This document shows, piece by piece, positions 54,404 through 63,184 of a stretch of 64,000 nt of DNA. The translations under genes and the position numbers were made by a program. Source of the stretch: Cesiribacter sp. SM1 (GTDB taxonomy: Bacteria; Bacteroidota; Bacteroidia; Cytophagales; Cyclobacteriaceae); the NCBI RefSeq assembly GCF_020178975.1, contig NZ_JAHXBU010000046.1, positions 1-64,000 on the forward strand, read 5' to 3'. The notes under the pieces are model-generated. The model saw only the letters and a program-made list of their open reading frames with translations, had not been told where the DNA came from and did no database searches. Each line of letters opens with the position of its first letter. Positions within the stretch are counted from its first letter, which is position 1.

Positions 54404-54802
54404 ATGAAGTTTAACGAATTCATGGAAAACTTCGCCCGTGAGATCAACGGCCAGTTTTCCGAGTACGACAAGACAAAGTCTGTTATCATTGTTCCCCTCG
54501 ATGGCAACCGCTTTCAGACTGTTTTAGGTGTCATCAGGTACAATGAGAGGTACGATCGGGAAGGCGTAGAGTTCTCTTCTAAGATATGTGACTTCTCTCC
54601 TGAGGTAGATCTGGAGGAATTATTGCGAAAGAACACCGAATTCACACATGCAAAGTTTGCCCTGTTCGACAGCTCTCTGAAAGTAGAAGCCTCTGCTTAT
54701 TTAGATAACGTAACAGAAAGCCTGCTGAAGGAAATTATTCTGGAAGTTGCGAACGCTGCCGATGAGTGGGAATACCGCTTAACCGGTATGGACGTTCATT
54801 AA
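54404..54802 (+). CDS. YbjN/T3SS-chaperone-fold hypothetical protein
   Basis: A 132-residue soluble protein. The opening MKFNEFMENFAREINGQF, the strands SVIIVPLDGNRFQTVLGVIRYN and EGVEFSSKICDFSP, and the C-terminal helix VTESLLKEIILEVANAADEWEYRL follow the alpha/beta pattern of YbjN and type III chaperone-like proteins. No T3SS genes are present, so only the fold is suggested. It is the gene just upstream of RNase P RNA. Confidence 0.7.
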   Translation: MKFNEFMENFAREINGQFSEYDKTKSVIIVPLDGNRFQTVLGVIRYNERYDREGVEFSSKICDFSPEVDLEELLRKNTEFTHAKFALFDSSLKVEASAYLDNVTESLLKEIILEVANAADEWEYRLTGMDVH

Positions 54803-54871
54803 TTCAGCCACACATTTGCAGAATTGATTTTTTTGGCAAACTTTTACTGACAAAATTGTTGTTTAGTAACG

Positions 54872-55340
54872 GTAAACGCAAGCTGCCTTATCGTTTGCAT
54901 CTCCAGCCGGCTTAAACCGGTTGGAGCTGTAAGAGGAAAGTCCGGGCAACACAGAGCATCCTGCTTCCTAACCGGAAGGGGCCGTTTGTGCGAACGAACG
55001 GCTACAGCCAGTGCCACAGAAAATATACCGCTAAAGGTTGCATGGCGAGCCCAGCTCGCCATGTACATTAGTAAGGGTGAAAAGGTGCGGTAAGAGCGCA
55101 CCGCCCTGGTAGTGATACCAGGGGCATGGTAAACCTCAGGAGTTGAAAGACCAAATAGGTCCTTCTTTCCCGAATCAAGTTCGGGCTAAGAGTGCTCGCT
55201 CAAATTCCGGTCTTGTGCCGGAAGAGAAGGATGGGTAGGTCGATAGAGCCAGGTGGCGACGCCTGGCCCAGATAAATGATAAGGATACCGGTGCAAACCG
55301 GGAAACAGAACCCGGCTTACAGGCTTGCGTTTACTTTTTT
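54872..55340 (+). ncRNA. rnpB: RNase P RNA (class A)
   Basis: The catalytic RNA of RNase P, which trims tRNA 5' ends. P1 is visible as GTAAACGCAAGC at 54872-54883 pairing with 55323-55334. Universal elements occur in order: GAGGAAAGTCCGGGC near 54927, CACAGAAAATATACCGC near 55015, AAGGGTGAAAAGGTGCGGTAAGAG near 55073, GGATGGGTAGG near 55229, and AGATAAATGATAAGG plus ACAGAACCCGGCTTA near 55270-55320. A T-run directly after P1 ends transcription. The length of about 465 bases suggests extra helices between 55145 and 55220. The response regulator ORF begins only about 20 bases further on. Confidence 0.95.
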
Positions 55341-55356
55341 TATTTTTTTTAAGCCC

Positions 55357-56520
55357 ATGGCAAAAGTTTTAGTCATTGATGACGAAAAGAGCATTCGTAC
55401 CACCCTTCGGGAAATCCTTGAGTTTGAGAATTATGCTGTAGAAGAAGCTCCTGATGGCGAGGAAGGCCTTCGGAAGGTAATCAGCGAACATTTTGATGTG
55501 GTGCTATGCGACATTAAAATGCCAAAGATGGATGGCCTGGAGGTATTGGAACGTGCAATGGAGGCTGGCGTGGAATCACAGTTTATCATGATCTCTGCCC
55601 ACGGCACCATAGAAACTGCCGTAGATGCCACCAAAAAAGGCGCCTTCGATTTTATTGAGAAACCACCGGATTTGAACCGCCTGCTGCTGGCTGTGCGCAA
55701 TGCGCTGGACAAGGGCAAGCTGGTGCACGAAACAAAAACCCTGCGCAAAAAGGTAGCCCATAAATGGAATATGGTAGGTGAGTCTGCCGCCATGCTGGGT
55801 GTAAAAGAAACCATAGAAAAGGTTGCTCCTACCGACGCCCGTGTGATGATCATTGGCGCTAACGGTACCGGTAAGGAACTGGTTGCACGTTCGCTCCATG
55901 AGAAGAGCAATCGCAGCAAAGGTCCTATGGTAGAGGTGAACTGTGCAGCCATCCCATCGGAGCTGATCGAGAGTGAACTCTTTGGCCATGAGAAAGGAGC
56001 CTTTACCTCTGCGGTAAAACAGCGGATCGGTAAATTTGAACAGGCCAATGGCGGTACCTTGTTCCTGGATGAGATTGGTGACATGAGCCTTTCGGCACAG
56101 GCAAAAGTACTGCGTGCCCTGCAGGAGAACCGGATTACCCGAGTGGGTGGCGATAAGGATATACAGGTAGATGTGCGCATTCTGGCTGCAACCAATAAGG
56201 ATCTGCGCCAGATGATTGCAGAGAACAAATTCCGGGAGGACCTTTATCACCGCCTAAGCGTAATCGTAATTAAGGTGCCTGCCCTGCGGGAACGTAAGGA
56301 TGATATTCCGCTACTGGTTGACAGGTTCCTGGAAGATGTAGCCCAGGAGTATGGTACAGCTAAAAAGAATATAAGCCCCGATGCCATAAGCCGCCTGCAG
56401 GCAGGTGAATGGACGGGAAATATACGTGAACTTCGAAATGTAGTGGAAAGACTGGTAATTATGAGCGGCGATGCGATTACCGAAGAAGATGTGCTCAAGT
56501 ATACGGAAATCAGCCTCTAA
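55357..56520 (+). CDS. NtrC-family response regulator lacking a DNA-binding domain
   Basis: A 387-residue protein; the start at 55357 (MAKVLVIDDEKSIRTTL) gives a complete receiver domain with acidic pocket D8-D9, phosphoacceptor D52 and K102. The AAA+ domain has Walker A GANGTGKE (167-174), Walker B GTLFLDEIGD (233-242), and the sigma-54 contact loop reads GAFTSA at 214-219 instead of GAFTGA. Sensor and arginine-finger regions (REDLYHRLSV, WTGNIRELRNVVERL) are present. The chain stops soon after AITEEDVLKYTEISL; the C-terminal Fis-type helix-turn-helix of NtrC is absent. It may activate sigma-54 promoters without its own DNA site, as known for FlgR of Helicobacter and CtcC of Chlamydia. Confidence 0.92.
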   Translation: MAKVLVIDDEKSIRTTLREILEFENYAVEEAPDGEEGLRKVISEHFDVVLCDIKMPKMDGLEVLERAMEAGVESQFIMISAHGTIETAVDATKKGAFDFIEKPPDLNRLLLAVRNALDKGKLVHETKTLRKKVAHKWNMVGESAAMLGVKETIEKVAPTDARVMIIGANGTGKELVARSLHEKSNRSKGPMVEVNCAAIPSELIESELFGHEKGAFTSAVKQRIGKFEQANGGTLFLDEIGDMSLSAQAKVLRALQENRITRVGGDKDIQVDVRILAATNKDLRQMIAENKFREDLYHRLSVIVIKVPALRERKDDIPLLVDRFLEDVAQEYGTAKKNISPDAISRLQAGEWTGNIRELRNVVERLVIMSGDAITEEDVLKYTEISL

Positions 56521-56548
56521 GGGCTGATTTCCACTTTTATATACTTTA

Positions 56549-56683
56549 TTAAACTCTTACTTCGCTACTTGCTGCTACTTCCTGTTTCTGAACATCGTTC
56601 TTGGTGTAGGTCGGGCAGGTTTTCTGAGTACAGGCGCCCATACCAAACAGCACCACAGCAAACAATAACACTCTTAATTTCAT
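56549..56683 (-). CDS. Tiny lipoprotein
   Basis: A 44-codon frame beginning MKLRVLLFAVVLFGMGACTQ, a signal peptide with lipobox GMGAC, leaving a mature peptide of about 27 residues that includes a second cysteine (TQKTCPTYTKNDVQKQEV). It lies convergent to the response regulator gene, with only 28 bases between stops. The signal is persuasive although the protein is short; no function can be assigned. Confidence 0.6.
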   Translation of the reverse strand: MKLRVLLFAVVLFGMGACTQKTCPTYTKNDVQKQEVAASSEVRV

Positions 56684-56822
56684 GATTCTTTTATTTGTTG
56701 GCACAACAATTAATCTAAACAAAAATAGAAGGACTTGGCCCTTCTTACAATAGTACGTAATTTATTTGTACATGTTGAATTTTTTCGATACCAGACATGC
56801 CTTAACAACGTTGAAAGGGCCT

Positions 56823-57821
56823 TTAACTGTACAACATAAGGTTACATCCCCTGGCTTCAGAATTATCAAATCTTCCCAGCACCTCAAAAGTTCCATTTTC
56901 ATGTTTTAAGCCCAAATCAGCCGTCTCAATAAAGGAACAGGTACTGTAGTTGGCCAGGTCTACAACATTTATACCCCCCGTTCGGCCTGCTGCAATTTGT
57001 TTAAAAGGATCGTTAACCTCACGTATGTACACCTGCATCCAGGGTGGTGCAATAAAAAGACCTTTCCTGGCTGCATAGGCCTGCGAAAGCAGTTCCGTCA
57101 TACCATATTCACTATGAATATATGAAACTCCGAATGCATTGCATAAAATGTTGTGCAGTTCTTCACGAATAAGTTCCTGCCGCCGCCCCTTCATCCCTCC
57201 TGTTTCCATAACGATGAGGTTCTTCCAATCAAATGGTCCCTGCTCTGCAAGATCAAGCAGGGCAAAGCTTACCCCCAGCAGCAACACCTTTTTACCTGTA
57301 CCCAATGCCTTTTCTACTGCAGCAATCAGCTCATTGTGCTCGTAGAGGTAAAAACCAGACAGCGGATGCCCGCTCAACTCCATAAAATGCTGCGCCATCA
57401 GCACCAGTGAGGAGTGCTGACGCTCTAAATAAGAAGGCAGCAGCGCCAGTATGATAAATTCATCCAGGGGGCCATAGGCAGCCTTAAAGATCTGCTCTGT
57501 TACTTCCAGGTAAAAGTTTACACCGGGTATGGCATGCCTGCTTCTGGCACCAGTGCCGGTACCACTGCTTTCAAATACAGCCTCTGGCTGCCACGCGCCT
57601 GTTTTTACCTCATGTCCTTTAAAAAACCCAATTGGCAGAAAGGGAATATCTGCTGTTTTGTGTACAGACAGCGGATCACATTTCAGGCATTGCAGGTACT
57701 GCCTGTACAGAGCATTATGCTCTGCCTGAAGCCGAAATACCTCCAGTGCCAATGATTCAAAACCATTTTGCTCTAAATTGAGTATTCTTTGCGGTAGAGT
57801 TGGATCAAACTGCTGCATCAT
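56823..57821 (-). CDS. LuxE/PaaK-family acyl-protein synthetase-like protein
   Basis: A 332-residue protein of the LuxE-like branch of adenylate-forming enzymes. The phosphate-binding loop appears as FESSGTGTGARSRHAI near residue 85-100, and the later blocks VIHSEYGMTELLSQAYAARKG (here YIHSEYGMTELLSQAY) and GGINVVDLANYSTCSFIETADLG are the adenylation-domain A5 and A7-A8 equivalents. It likely activates a fatty or other carboxylic acid as an acyl-AMP; no luciferase or reductase gene lies nearby, so bioluminescence is not implied. Confidence 0.85.
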   Translation of the reverse strand: MMQQFDPTLPQRILNLEQNGFESLALEVFRLQAEHNALYRQYLQCLKCDPLSVHKTADIPFLPIGFFKGHEVKTGAWQPEAVFESSGTGTGARSRHAIPGVNFYLEVTEQIFKAAYGPLDEFIILALLPSYLERQHSSLVLMAQHFMELSGHPLSGFYLYEHNELIAAVEKALGTGKKVLLLGVSFALLDLAEQGPFDWKNLIVMETGGMKGRRQELIREELHNILCNAFGVSYIHSEYGMTELLSQAYAARKGLFIAPPWMQVYIREVNDPFKQIAAGRTGGINVVDLANYSTCSFIETADLGLKHENGTFEVLGRFDNSEARGCNLMLYS

Positions 57822-57872
57822 TCACACAAATATTGCTATCTTTTCGTTAACATAAAAAAGAGTATCTTTCGT

Positions 57873-58571
57873 ATGAGATTTTACCCCATATTTCTATGCC
57901 TTCTGGTAATGGCTGCCTGTTACAATGAACCGGAGTTCCCGGTAGAGCCAGATATAGAATTTAGGAGTGTGCAGTTTGTAGACAATACCGATCCCAGATT
58001 CCCGGACGACACCCTTAAAGTTACTGTTTCTTTCAGAGATGGTGATGGTGACCTGGGTATTATCCCGCCCGGCCAGCATTTCTACGATTCAGTTTTTGAC
58101 ATCAATGGCCAGAGAAGGTATATCAGATATGGTGAGTTTGATACCCTGCCAGCCCATAATTGCTCCAACTACAGAACAGGCTATTTTGATCCCAATGGCA
58201 GGTTTGTTCCTTCTGTGCTTCGCCAGGAGGTAACAGATACCATTTACATCAGGCCTAACTCTCTTTACTATAACTTCTTCCTGGACATCTACAGGATAGT
58301 AAACGGACAGGAGGAGCGATTCGATTTTATTGAGTCCAGTTACCCCCGCTGTGGTGTTACTCCAAATGGCAGGTTCAGGCTAAACAATGCAGATGATAAT
58401 AAACCACTCAGTGGTACTGTTACCTATAACTTTACCAGCCAGTTTCTGCTGCCTTTCTTTAGCGACGACAGCTTAATAGTAAGAGTACGCATTGCCGACA
58501 GGGCCGGAAACATGAGCAACCAGGTAGAGTCGCAGGTGTTCACCTTAAGAGGCATCCAGGTTAACAGGTAA
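57873..58571 (+). CDS. Hypothetical lipoprotein
   Basis: A 232-residue lipoprotein (MRFYPIFLCLLVMAAC). The mature part starts with an acidic stretch, then a beta-rich domain (DTLKVTVSFRDGDGDLGIIPPG, SQFLLPFFSDDSLIVRVRIADRAGNMSNQVES) whose DGDGDLG and IADRAGN motifs suggest Ig-like strands with possible calcium binding in the DGDGDLG loop. It faces the LuxE-like gene divergently. A perfect terminator follows at 58597. Role unknown. Confidence 0.7.
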   Translation: MRFYPIFLCLLVMAACYNEPEFPVEPDIEFRSVQFVDNTDPRFPDDTLKVTVSFRDGDGDLGIIPPGQHFYDSVFDINGQRRYIRYGEFDTLPAHNCSNYRTGYFDPNGRFVPSVLRQEVTDTIYIRPNSLYYNFFLDIYRIVNGQEERFDFIESSYPRCGVTPNGRFRLNNADDNKPLSGTVTYNFTSQFLLPFFSDDSLIVRVRIADRAGNMSNQVESQVFTLRGIQVNR

Positions 58572-58596
58572 CAGTGTTCTGCCAAACTCCTTCACA

Positions 58597-58630
58597 AAAA
58601 AAAGAGCTTCTCGAGAGAAGCTCTTTTTTA
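58597..58630. terminator. Convergent terminator
   Basis: A 12- to 13-base-pair stem (AAAAGAGCTTCTC at 58600-58612 with 58615-58627; the innermost pairs must open to form the loop), flanked by A and T runs, between the lipoprotein gene and the E1 gene that converges on it. Confidence 0.75.
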
Positions 58631-58676
58631 TTTATATCCATGAAAGGACTGCCCTGTTACAGGCAATACGTCAGCT

Positions 58677-61088
58677 TTAGTACAACTTTGGATAATTAGC
58701 CGGGTCGGCCTCTGACATCAGCTTATAAACAGCCTCTACCACCGATTCTATGTTTGGTTTGGAGAAGTAGTCTCCGTCGGTTGAGTAGGCCGGCCGGTGC
58801 GCCTTGGCAGAAAGTGTAAGGGGCTGGCTATCGAGGTAGAAGTACCCGCCCTGCTTTTCCAATACCTCCTGCATCATGTAGGCAGTAGCACCTCCGGGTA
58901 CGTCCTCATCCGTAAACACTATCCTGTTGGTCTTTTTCAGCGACTCCAGGATGCGGTGGTGCACATCGAAAGGCAACAGACTCTGTACGTCTATCACTTC
59001 GCAGCTGATACCAAACTCCTGCAGCAGATCTGCAGCATCCATTACTACCCTGCACATAGAACCGTAAGTAACCACTGTTACATCGCTTCCTTCCCGCAGT
59101 ACTTCTGGTACGCCCAGCGGCACTTTAAATTCTGCTATGTTGCGGGGCACGCGTTCCTTCAGGCGATAGCCGTTCAGACACTCAATAACAAGTGCCGGCT
59201 CGTCTGCCTCCAGCAGGGTATTGTAGAAACCTGCAGCCTGTGTCATATCGCGCGGTACCAGCACATGCATACCCCGCAGGGAGTGCAGCAGCATGCCTAT
59301 GGGCGATCCGCTATGCCAAACGCCTTCCAGGCGGTGCCCGCGTGTACGTACAATAACCGGTGCTTTCTGACCTCCTTTTGTACGGTAGTGTAAACTGGCC
59401 AGGTCATCAGAAAGGGTCTGCAGTGCGTACAGTATGTAATCGAGGTACTGGATCTCTGCAATGGGCCGAAGACCCCGCAGTGCCAGTCCAATTCCCTGCC
59501 CTATGATAGTGGCTTCACGGATACCGGTATCGGTAATTCTAAGCTCACCGTACTTTGCCTGCAGACCTGCAAATGTTTGGTTTACGTCGCCGATAAAGCC
59601 AACATCTTCACCAAAAGCCAGCACCCTCGGATCACGTTCTAACATAGCATCAAAGCAGGCCCGCAGTACTTCACGGCCATCTACCTGTGGGTCTTCTTCA
59701 TTGATCTCCGCTTCTACGCCTTTAACAAGCAGGGCAGACTCTGAAGATTCGCTGTAAAGGTGCGAGTTGAAGCGTTCCTTATTCTGCTGCATGATCTTCA
59801 CCAGCCATTCCTGTAGCTGCTGCTTCTCACTGCTGTTATTATCACGCAAATGCCAGAGCGCGCGCTTCACAGCCCTCACAGTATCGAATCTCACCGGGTT
59901 CAACACCTTTCTTAGATCTTCGAGCAGTTGTGAAATTGCCGGATGCATAGAGGCTAGCTGCTCCAGCAGAGCTTCTGCCTCCTGCTGGTCCTGTGCTATG
60001 GGCGCCTGAAAAGCCTGCCATGCCTTTGTTTTTTCACTCTTGGCCAGTGCAACGGCTTCCTGCTCTATGGTATTGAGCTCTTCTTCAGTAGCCAGTTCAT
60101 TTTCCAGAATCCACTGCCGCATTTTGCTTAGGCAGTCGTGCTCGGCCTCCCACTGCAGGCGCTCTTTGGGCTTGTAGCGTTCGTGTGAGCCGCTGGTAGA
60201 GTGGCCCTGTGGCTGAGTAAGCTCTGTTACATGCACCAGTACCGGCACATGCTCTTCGCGGCAAATACGTGCAGCTTTCTGAAAAGCATCAATAAGGCCA
60301 ATATAATCCCAGCCCTTAACCCGGAAGATCTCGTAACCGGGCTGATCTGCCGTACGCTGAAAGCCAGATAGTACTTCAGAAATGCTGCCTTTGGTAGTAT
60401 GATACTCTTTGGGTACTGAAATACCGTAGCCATCGTCCCACACACCTATTAGCATGGGCACCTGCAGTACGCCTCCGGCATTGATGGTTTCCCAGAACAA
60501 GCCTTCTGAGGTAGAAGCATCTCCTATGGTACCAAAAGCAACTTCTGATCCATTAATGGAGAACTGCTCAAACTCATGCAGATCGGGGTTTTGCCTGTAA
60601 AGCTTAGAGGCATAGGCCAGCCCCAGCAGGCGCGGCATTTGTGCTGCGGTAGGTGATATATCTGCACTGCTGTTTTTAAGCTTCGACAGCTCCTTCCACT
60701 CCCCTTTCTCATTAATGAGGCGGGTAGCAAAGTGGCCGTTCATGAGCCTGCCTGCCGTTGCAGGATCTGCCTCCTCATCGGGGTGTGCGTACAACTGGGC
60801 AAAATATTGCTGTATGGTAAGCTCTCCTATGGCGAACATAAAAGTCTGGTCGCGGTAGTAGCCACTGCGGAAATCGCCGGGCTGAAAGGCCTTTGCCATT
60901 GCAATCTGGGCAATCTCTTTGCCATCGCCAAAGATGCCAAATTTAGCCTTGCCCATGAAAACTTCTTTACGGCCCATTAAGCTGGCCTGCCTACTGGCCT
61001 GTGCCAGGCGGTAATCAGAAATCACCTCCTCGGCGGTAAGTGAAATAGTTTCTGTTTCTAATGCTGTATATGTACCCATAGTTTCCAT
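58677..61088 (-). CDS. Fused 2-oxoacid dehydrogenase E1 (alpha and beta)
   Basis: An 803-residue thiamine diphosphate enzyme with both E1 subunits in one chain. The alpha half (about 1-400) has the binding motif around GDASTSEGLFWETINAGG...GVWDDGYGISVPKEYHTTKG, and the beta half (about 460-803) carries FGEDVGFIGDVNQTFAGLQAKYGELRITDTGIREATIIGQGIG and QYLDYILYALQTLSDDLASL. This layout is that of branched-chain 2-oxoacid or acetoin-type dehydrogenase E1; Bacteroidota commonly carry it fused and encode E2 and E3 elsewhere. Start at 61088 or 61079. A full promoter lies at 61203-61233. Confidence 0.93.
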   Translation of the reverse strand: METMGTYTALETETISLTAEEVISDYRLAQASRQASLMGRKEVFMGKAKFGIFGDGKEIAQIAMAKAFQPGDFRSGYYRDQTFMFAIGELTIQQYFAQLYAHPDEEADPATAGRLMNGHFATRLINEKGEWKELSKLKNSSADISPTAAQMPRLLGLAYASKLYRQNPDLHEFEQFSINGSEVAFGTIGDASTSEGLFWETINAGGVLQVPMLIGVWDDGYGISVPKEYHTTKGSISEVLSGFQRTADQPGYEIFRVKGWDYIGLIDAFQKAARICREEHVPVLVHVTELTQPQGHSTSGSHERYKPKERLQWEAEHDCLSKMRQWILENELATEEELNTIEQEAVALAKSEKTKAWQAFQAPIAQDQQEAEALLEQLASMHPAISQLLEDLRKVLNPVRFDTVRAVKRALWHLRDNNSSEKQQLQEWLVKIMQQNKERFNSHLYSESSESALLVKGVEAEINEEDPQVDGREVLRACFDAMLERDPRVLAFGEDVGFIGDVNQTFAGLQAKYGELRITDTGIREATIIGQGIGLALRGLRPIAEIQYLDYILYALQTLSDDLASLHYRTKGGQKAPVIVRTRGHRLEGVWHSGSPIGMLLHSLRGMHVLVPRDMTQAAGFYNTLLEADEPALVIECLNGYRLKERVPRNIAEFKVPLGVPEVLREGSDVTVVTYGSMCRVVMDAADLLQEFGISCEVIDVQSLLPFDVHHRILESLKKTNRIVFTDEDVPGGATAYMMQEVLEKQGGYFYLDSQPLTLSAKAHRPAYSTDGDYFSKPNIESVVEAVYKLMSEADPANYPKLY

Positions 61089-61202
61089 AAGCAGGATATT
61101 AATAAGAAAACAGGGAAAAACTCAAAATATTATTCCGAATAAAGGATTGACAACACTGCGCTACCAAAGAATGTTAAGTACTCTGATTTTGCAGGCTTCA
61201 AA

Positions 61203-61233
61203 CAAATATAAACATATACGGTAGCTAAACAAA
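61203..61233 (-). promoter_or_regulatory. Promoter of the E1 gene
   Basis: On the minus strand TTTG at 61233-61230, 19 bases, then TATATTTG at 61210-61203: an exact Bacteroidota vegetative promoter. Transcription should begin near 61196, leaving a leader of about 108 bases before the E1 start. Confidence 0.75.
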
Positions 61234-61536
61234 AATGAGTAAAGCCTGCTACCCCAAATTTTAAAGACACTGCCGGCAAGATCTCTTTTATAATATTTGG
61301 CACTTATATACTAACCGCAGAACAATCATTTAGACAAGGCAGTAATTATAAAATTTTATATGTCACTAAAGTAAAAAATGGCGATTAAATACATTTAAAA
61401 CGTTTGCGGAGATATAAGTGTTTGTAATAAAAAAATTTTAATTTAAGGCCAGAATCCGCCTGTAAAACTTTTAGACTATCAAATTAATTAACCCGCATCT
61501 ACTATATTTGTGCCGGTTCTTTTAACAGTAATTCCA
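61234..61536. other. Divergent intergenic region, ald side
   Basis: Very A+T-rich, no gene. TATATTTG at 61503-61510 is an exact -7 element placed 27 bases before the alanine dehydrogenase ATG at 61537; the matching TTTG element at about 61480 is not present. Confidence 0.5.
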
Positions 61537-62670
61537 ATGATAATAGGAGTTCCCAAAGAAATTAAGAATAACGAAAACCGAGTGGCCATGACGCCTGCCG
61601 GTGTTCAGGAGCTGGTTAAGTTTAACCATAAGGTTTATGTACAAGCCAGCGCAGGTGTTGGCAGCGGTTTTTCTGATGAAGAATACCAGTCTGCAGGTGC
61701 CGAAATTCTGCCAGGCATAGCAGATGTGTATGCTGCGGCAGAAATGATTGTAAAAGTAAAAGAGCCCATAGCTCCTGAATGGGGATTAATTCGGGAAAAC
61801 CAGCTCCTGTTTACTTATTTTCACTTTGCTTCTTCACGCGAGCTTACGGATGCCATGATCCGCAGCAAAGCTGTGTGCCTTGCCTACGAAACCGTAGAAA
61901 AGGCCGACCGCAGCCTGCCCCTGCTGGTACCCATGTCAGAAGTAGCAGGCCGTATGGCCATACAGGAGGGTGCCAAATACCTGGAAAAACCAATGAAAGG
62001 CCGTGGTATTCTGCTGGGTGGCGTACCTGGTGTAGCTCCTGCCAAGGTTTTGGTGTTAGGCGGCGGTGTAGTAGGTACACAAGCTGCTAAAATGGCTGCC
62101 GGCTTAGGTGCCCAGGTAACCATTCTGGATGTAAGCCTGCCACGGCTGCGCTACCTTAGTGATATAATGCCGGCCAATGTAGTTACCCGCATGTCTAATG
62201 ACTATACCATACGTGAGCTGATCAAAGATCACGATCTGATAGTGGGTGCCGTGTTGATTCCGGGAGCAAAAGCACCACACCTGATTACCCGTGATATGCT
62301 GAAAATGATGCGCCCGGGTACTGTTCTTGTTGATGTTGCCGTTGACCAGGGTGGCTGTATAGAAACATGCCAGCCTACCACGCACGAAAATCCTACCTAT
62401 GTGATTGATGATGTGGTGCACTATTGCGTAGCCAATATGCCCGGCGCGGTGCCTTATACCTCTACCCAGGCACTTACGAACGCAACACTTCCCTATGCAC
62501 TGCAGTTAGCTAATAAGGGCTGGCAGCAGGCTTGTCTCGATAATGCAGAATTAAGGCTCGGACTTAATGTTGTGCAGGGTGAAGTAGTGTACCAGGGTGT
62601 ATCCGCCGCCTTTGGTTTACCTTACACACCACTGGAGAATGTGTTTCGCCGCAGGGATTACGTAAGCTAG
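61537..62670 (+). CDS. ald: Alanine dehydrogenase
   Basis: A 377-residue enzyme interconverting L-alanine and pyruvate with NAD+. The start at 61537 ([23 protein letters not shown]) is the canonical family opening; the upstream in-frame GTG at 61510 overlaps the -7 element. Substrate-binding residues are in this opening and in [11 protein letters not shown]; the NAD fold carries [51 protein letters not shown] and the terminal [23 protein letters not shown] complete the family. A terminator follows at 62692. Confidence 0.96.
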   Translation: MIIGVPKEIKNNENRVAMTPAGVQELVKFNHKVYVQASAGVGSGFSDEEYQSAGAEILPGIADVYAAAEMIVKVKEPIAPEWGLIRENQLLFTYFHFASSRELTDAMIRSKAVCLAYETVEKADRSLPLLVPMSEVAGRMAIQEGAKYLEKPMKGRGILLGGVPGVAPAKVLVLGGGVVGTQAAKMAAGLGAQVTILDVSLPRLRYLSDIMPANVVTRMSNDYTIRELIKDHDLIVGAVLIPGAKAPHLITRDMLKMMRPGTVLVDVAVDQGGCIETCQPTTHENPTYVIDDVVHYCVANMPGAVPYTSTQALTNATLPYALQLANKGWQQACLDNAELRLGLNVVQGEVVYQGVSAAFGLPYTPLENVFRRRDYVS

Positions 62671-62691
62671 ATCTTATTCTTATCAGAAAAG

Positions 62692-62720
62692 AAAAGCTGC
62701 CCTAAAAGGCAGCTTTTTTA
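62692..62720. terminator. Convergent terminator
   Basis: A 10-base-pair stem (AAAAGCTGCC at 62692-62701 with 62708-62717) around a six-base loop with T-run, between ald and the converging HsdR-N gene. Confidence 0.75.
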
Positions 62721-63167
62721 ATATACTTTCCAGGCTGGTATTTCGGGTAAAAATTGCCACTTATTCAGTTCTGGATTTAACTTGCAGCAAAAGTGCTGTA
62801 ATCCATTGGATACGAGTAGTACCTCAGCCCGGAGGGTTTGGTTGTAGGTTGAAATTTGCCGGAATACTTCATTGGTCAGTGGCACCTCTGGCGCCTTGCA
62901 TTCTGCCAGCAAATAGGGATGCCCCTGCCGGGAATGCACCAGCAGATCTGAGCGCCGCTGCATACCATTGTACTTGAGGCCGGTTTCGGTGGTAATAAGG
63001 CCCCGCGGATAGCCAAGGTGCTCTATCAGGTAATTCAGCAGGTGCTGTCTTACCCATTCTTCCGGGCTTAGCAACAGGTATTTACGGCGTATGGGATCAT
63101 ATATATAAAACCGTTCGCCCTGTTTTTTTAGTTTATAGCTAAACTCCGGCAGGTTTAACTTTTTCAT
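62718..63167 (-). CDS. HsdR N-terminal domain (HSDR_N) protein
   Basis: A 149-residue stand-alone domain. The core EWVRQHLLNYLIEHLGYPRGLITTETGLKYNGMQRRSDLLVHSRQGHPYLLAECKAPEV has the nuclease-fold motif D...(E)xK (RSDLLV, then ECK), the layout of the type I restriction enzyme HsdR N-terminal domain. No helicase, methylase or specificity gene lies nearby, so it is not a restriction system here. Stand-alone copies are widespread in Bacteroidota with unknown role. It is divergent from the AMP nucleosidase gene, with only 17 bases between starts. Confidence 0.85.
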   Translation of the reverse strand: MKKLNLPEFSYKLKKQGERFYIYDPIRRKYLLLSPEEWVRQHLLNYLIEHLGYPRGLITTETGLKYNGMQRRSDLLVHSRQGHPYLLAECKAPEVPLTNEVFRQISTYNQTLRAEVLLVSNGLQHFCCKLNPELNKWQFLPEIPAWKVY

Positions 63168-63184
63168 AGAAGCAAATTAACAGT

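Noticed and set aside
55431-56250. Long antisense frames in the response regulator gene
   Set aside because: Serine- and arginine-rich translations mirror the AAA+ coding strand; no gene features.
56823-57821. Bioluminescence locus suggested by the LuxE-like protein
   Set aside because: No luxA, luxB, luxC or luxD homologues nearby; LuxE-like synthetases are common in non-luminous Bacteroidota.
62718-63167. Type I restriction system
   Set aside because: Only the HsdR N-terminal domain is present; no helicase, methylase or specificity subunit in the window.
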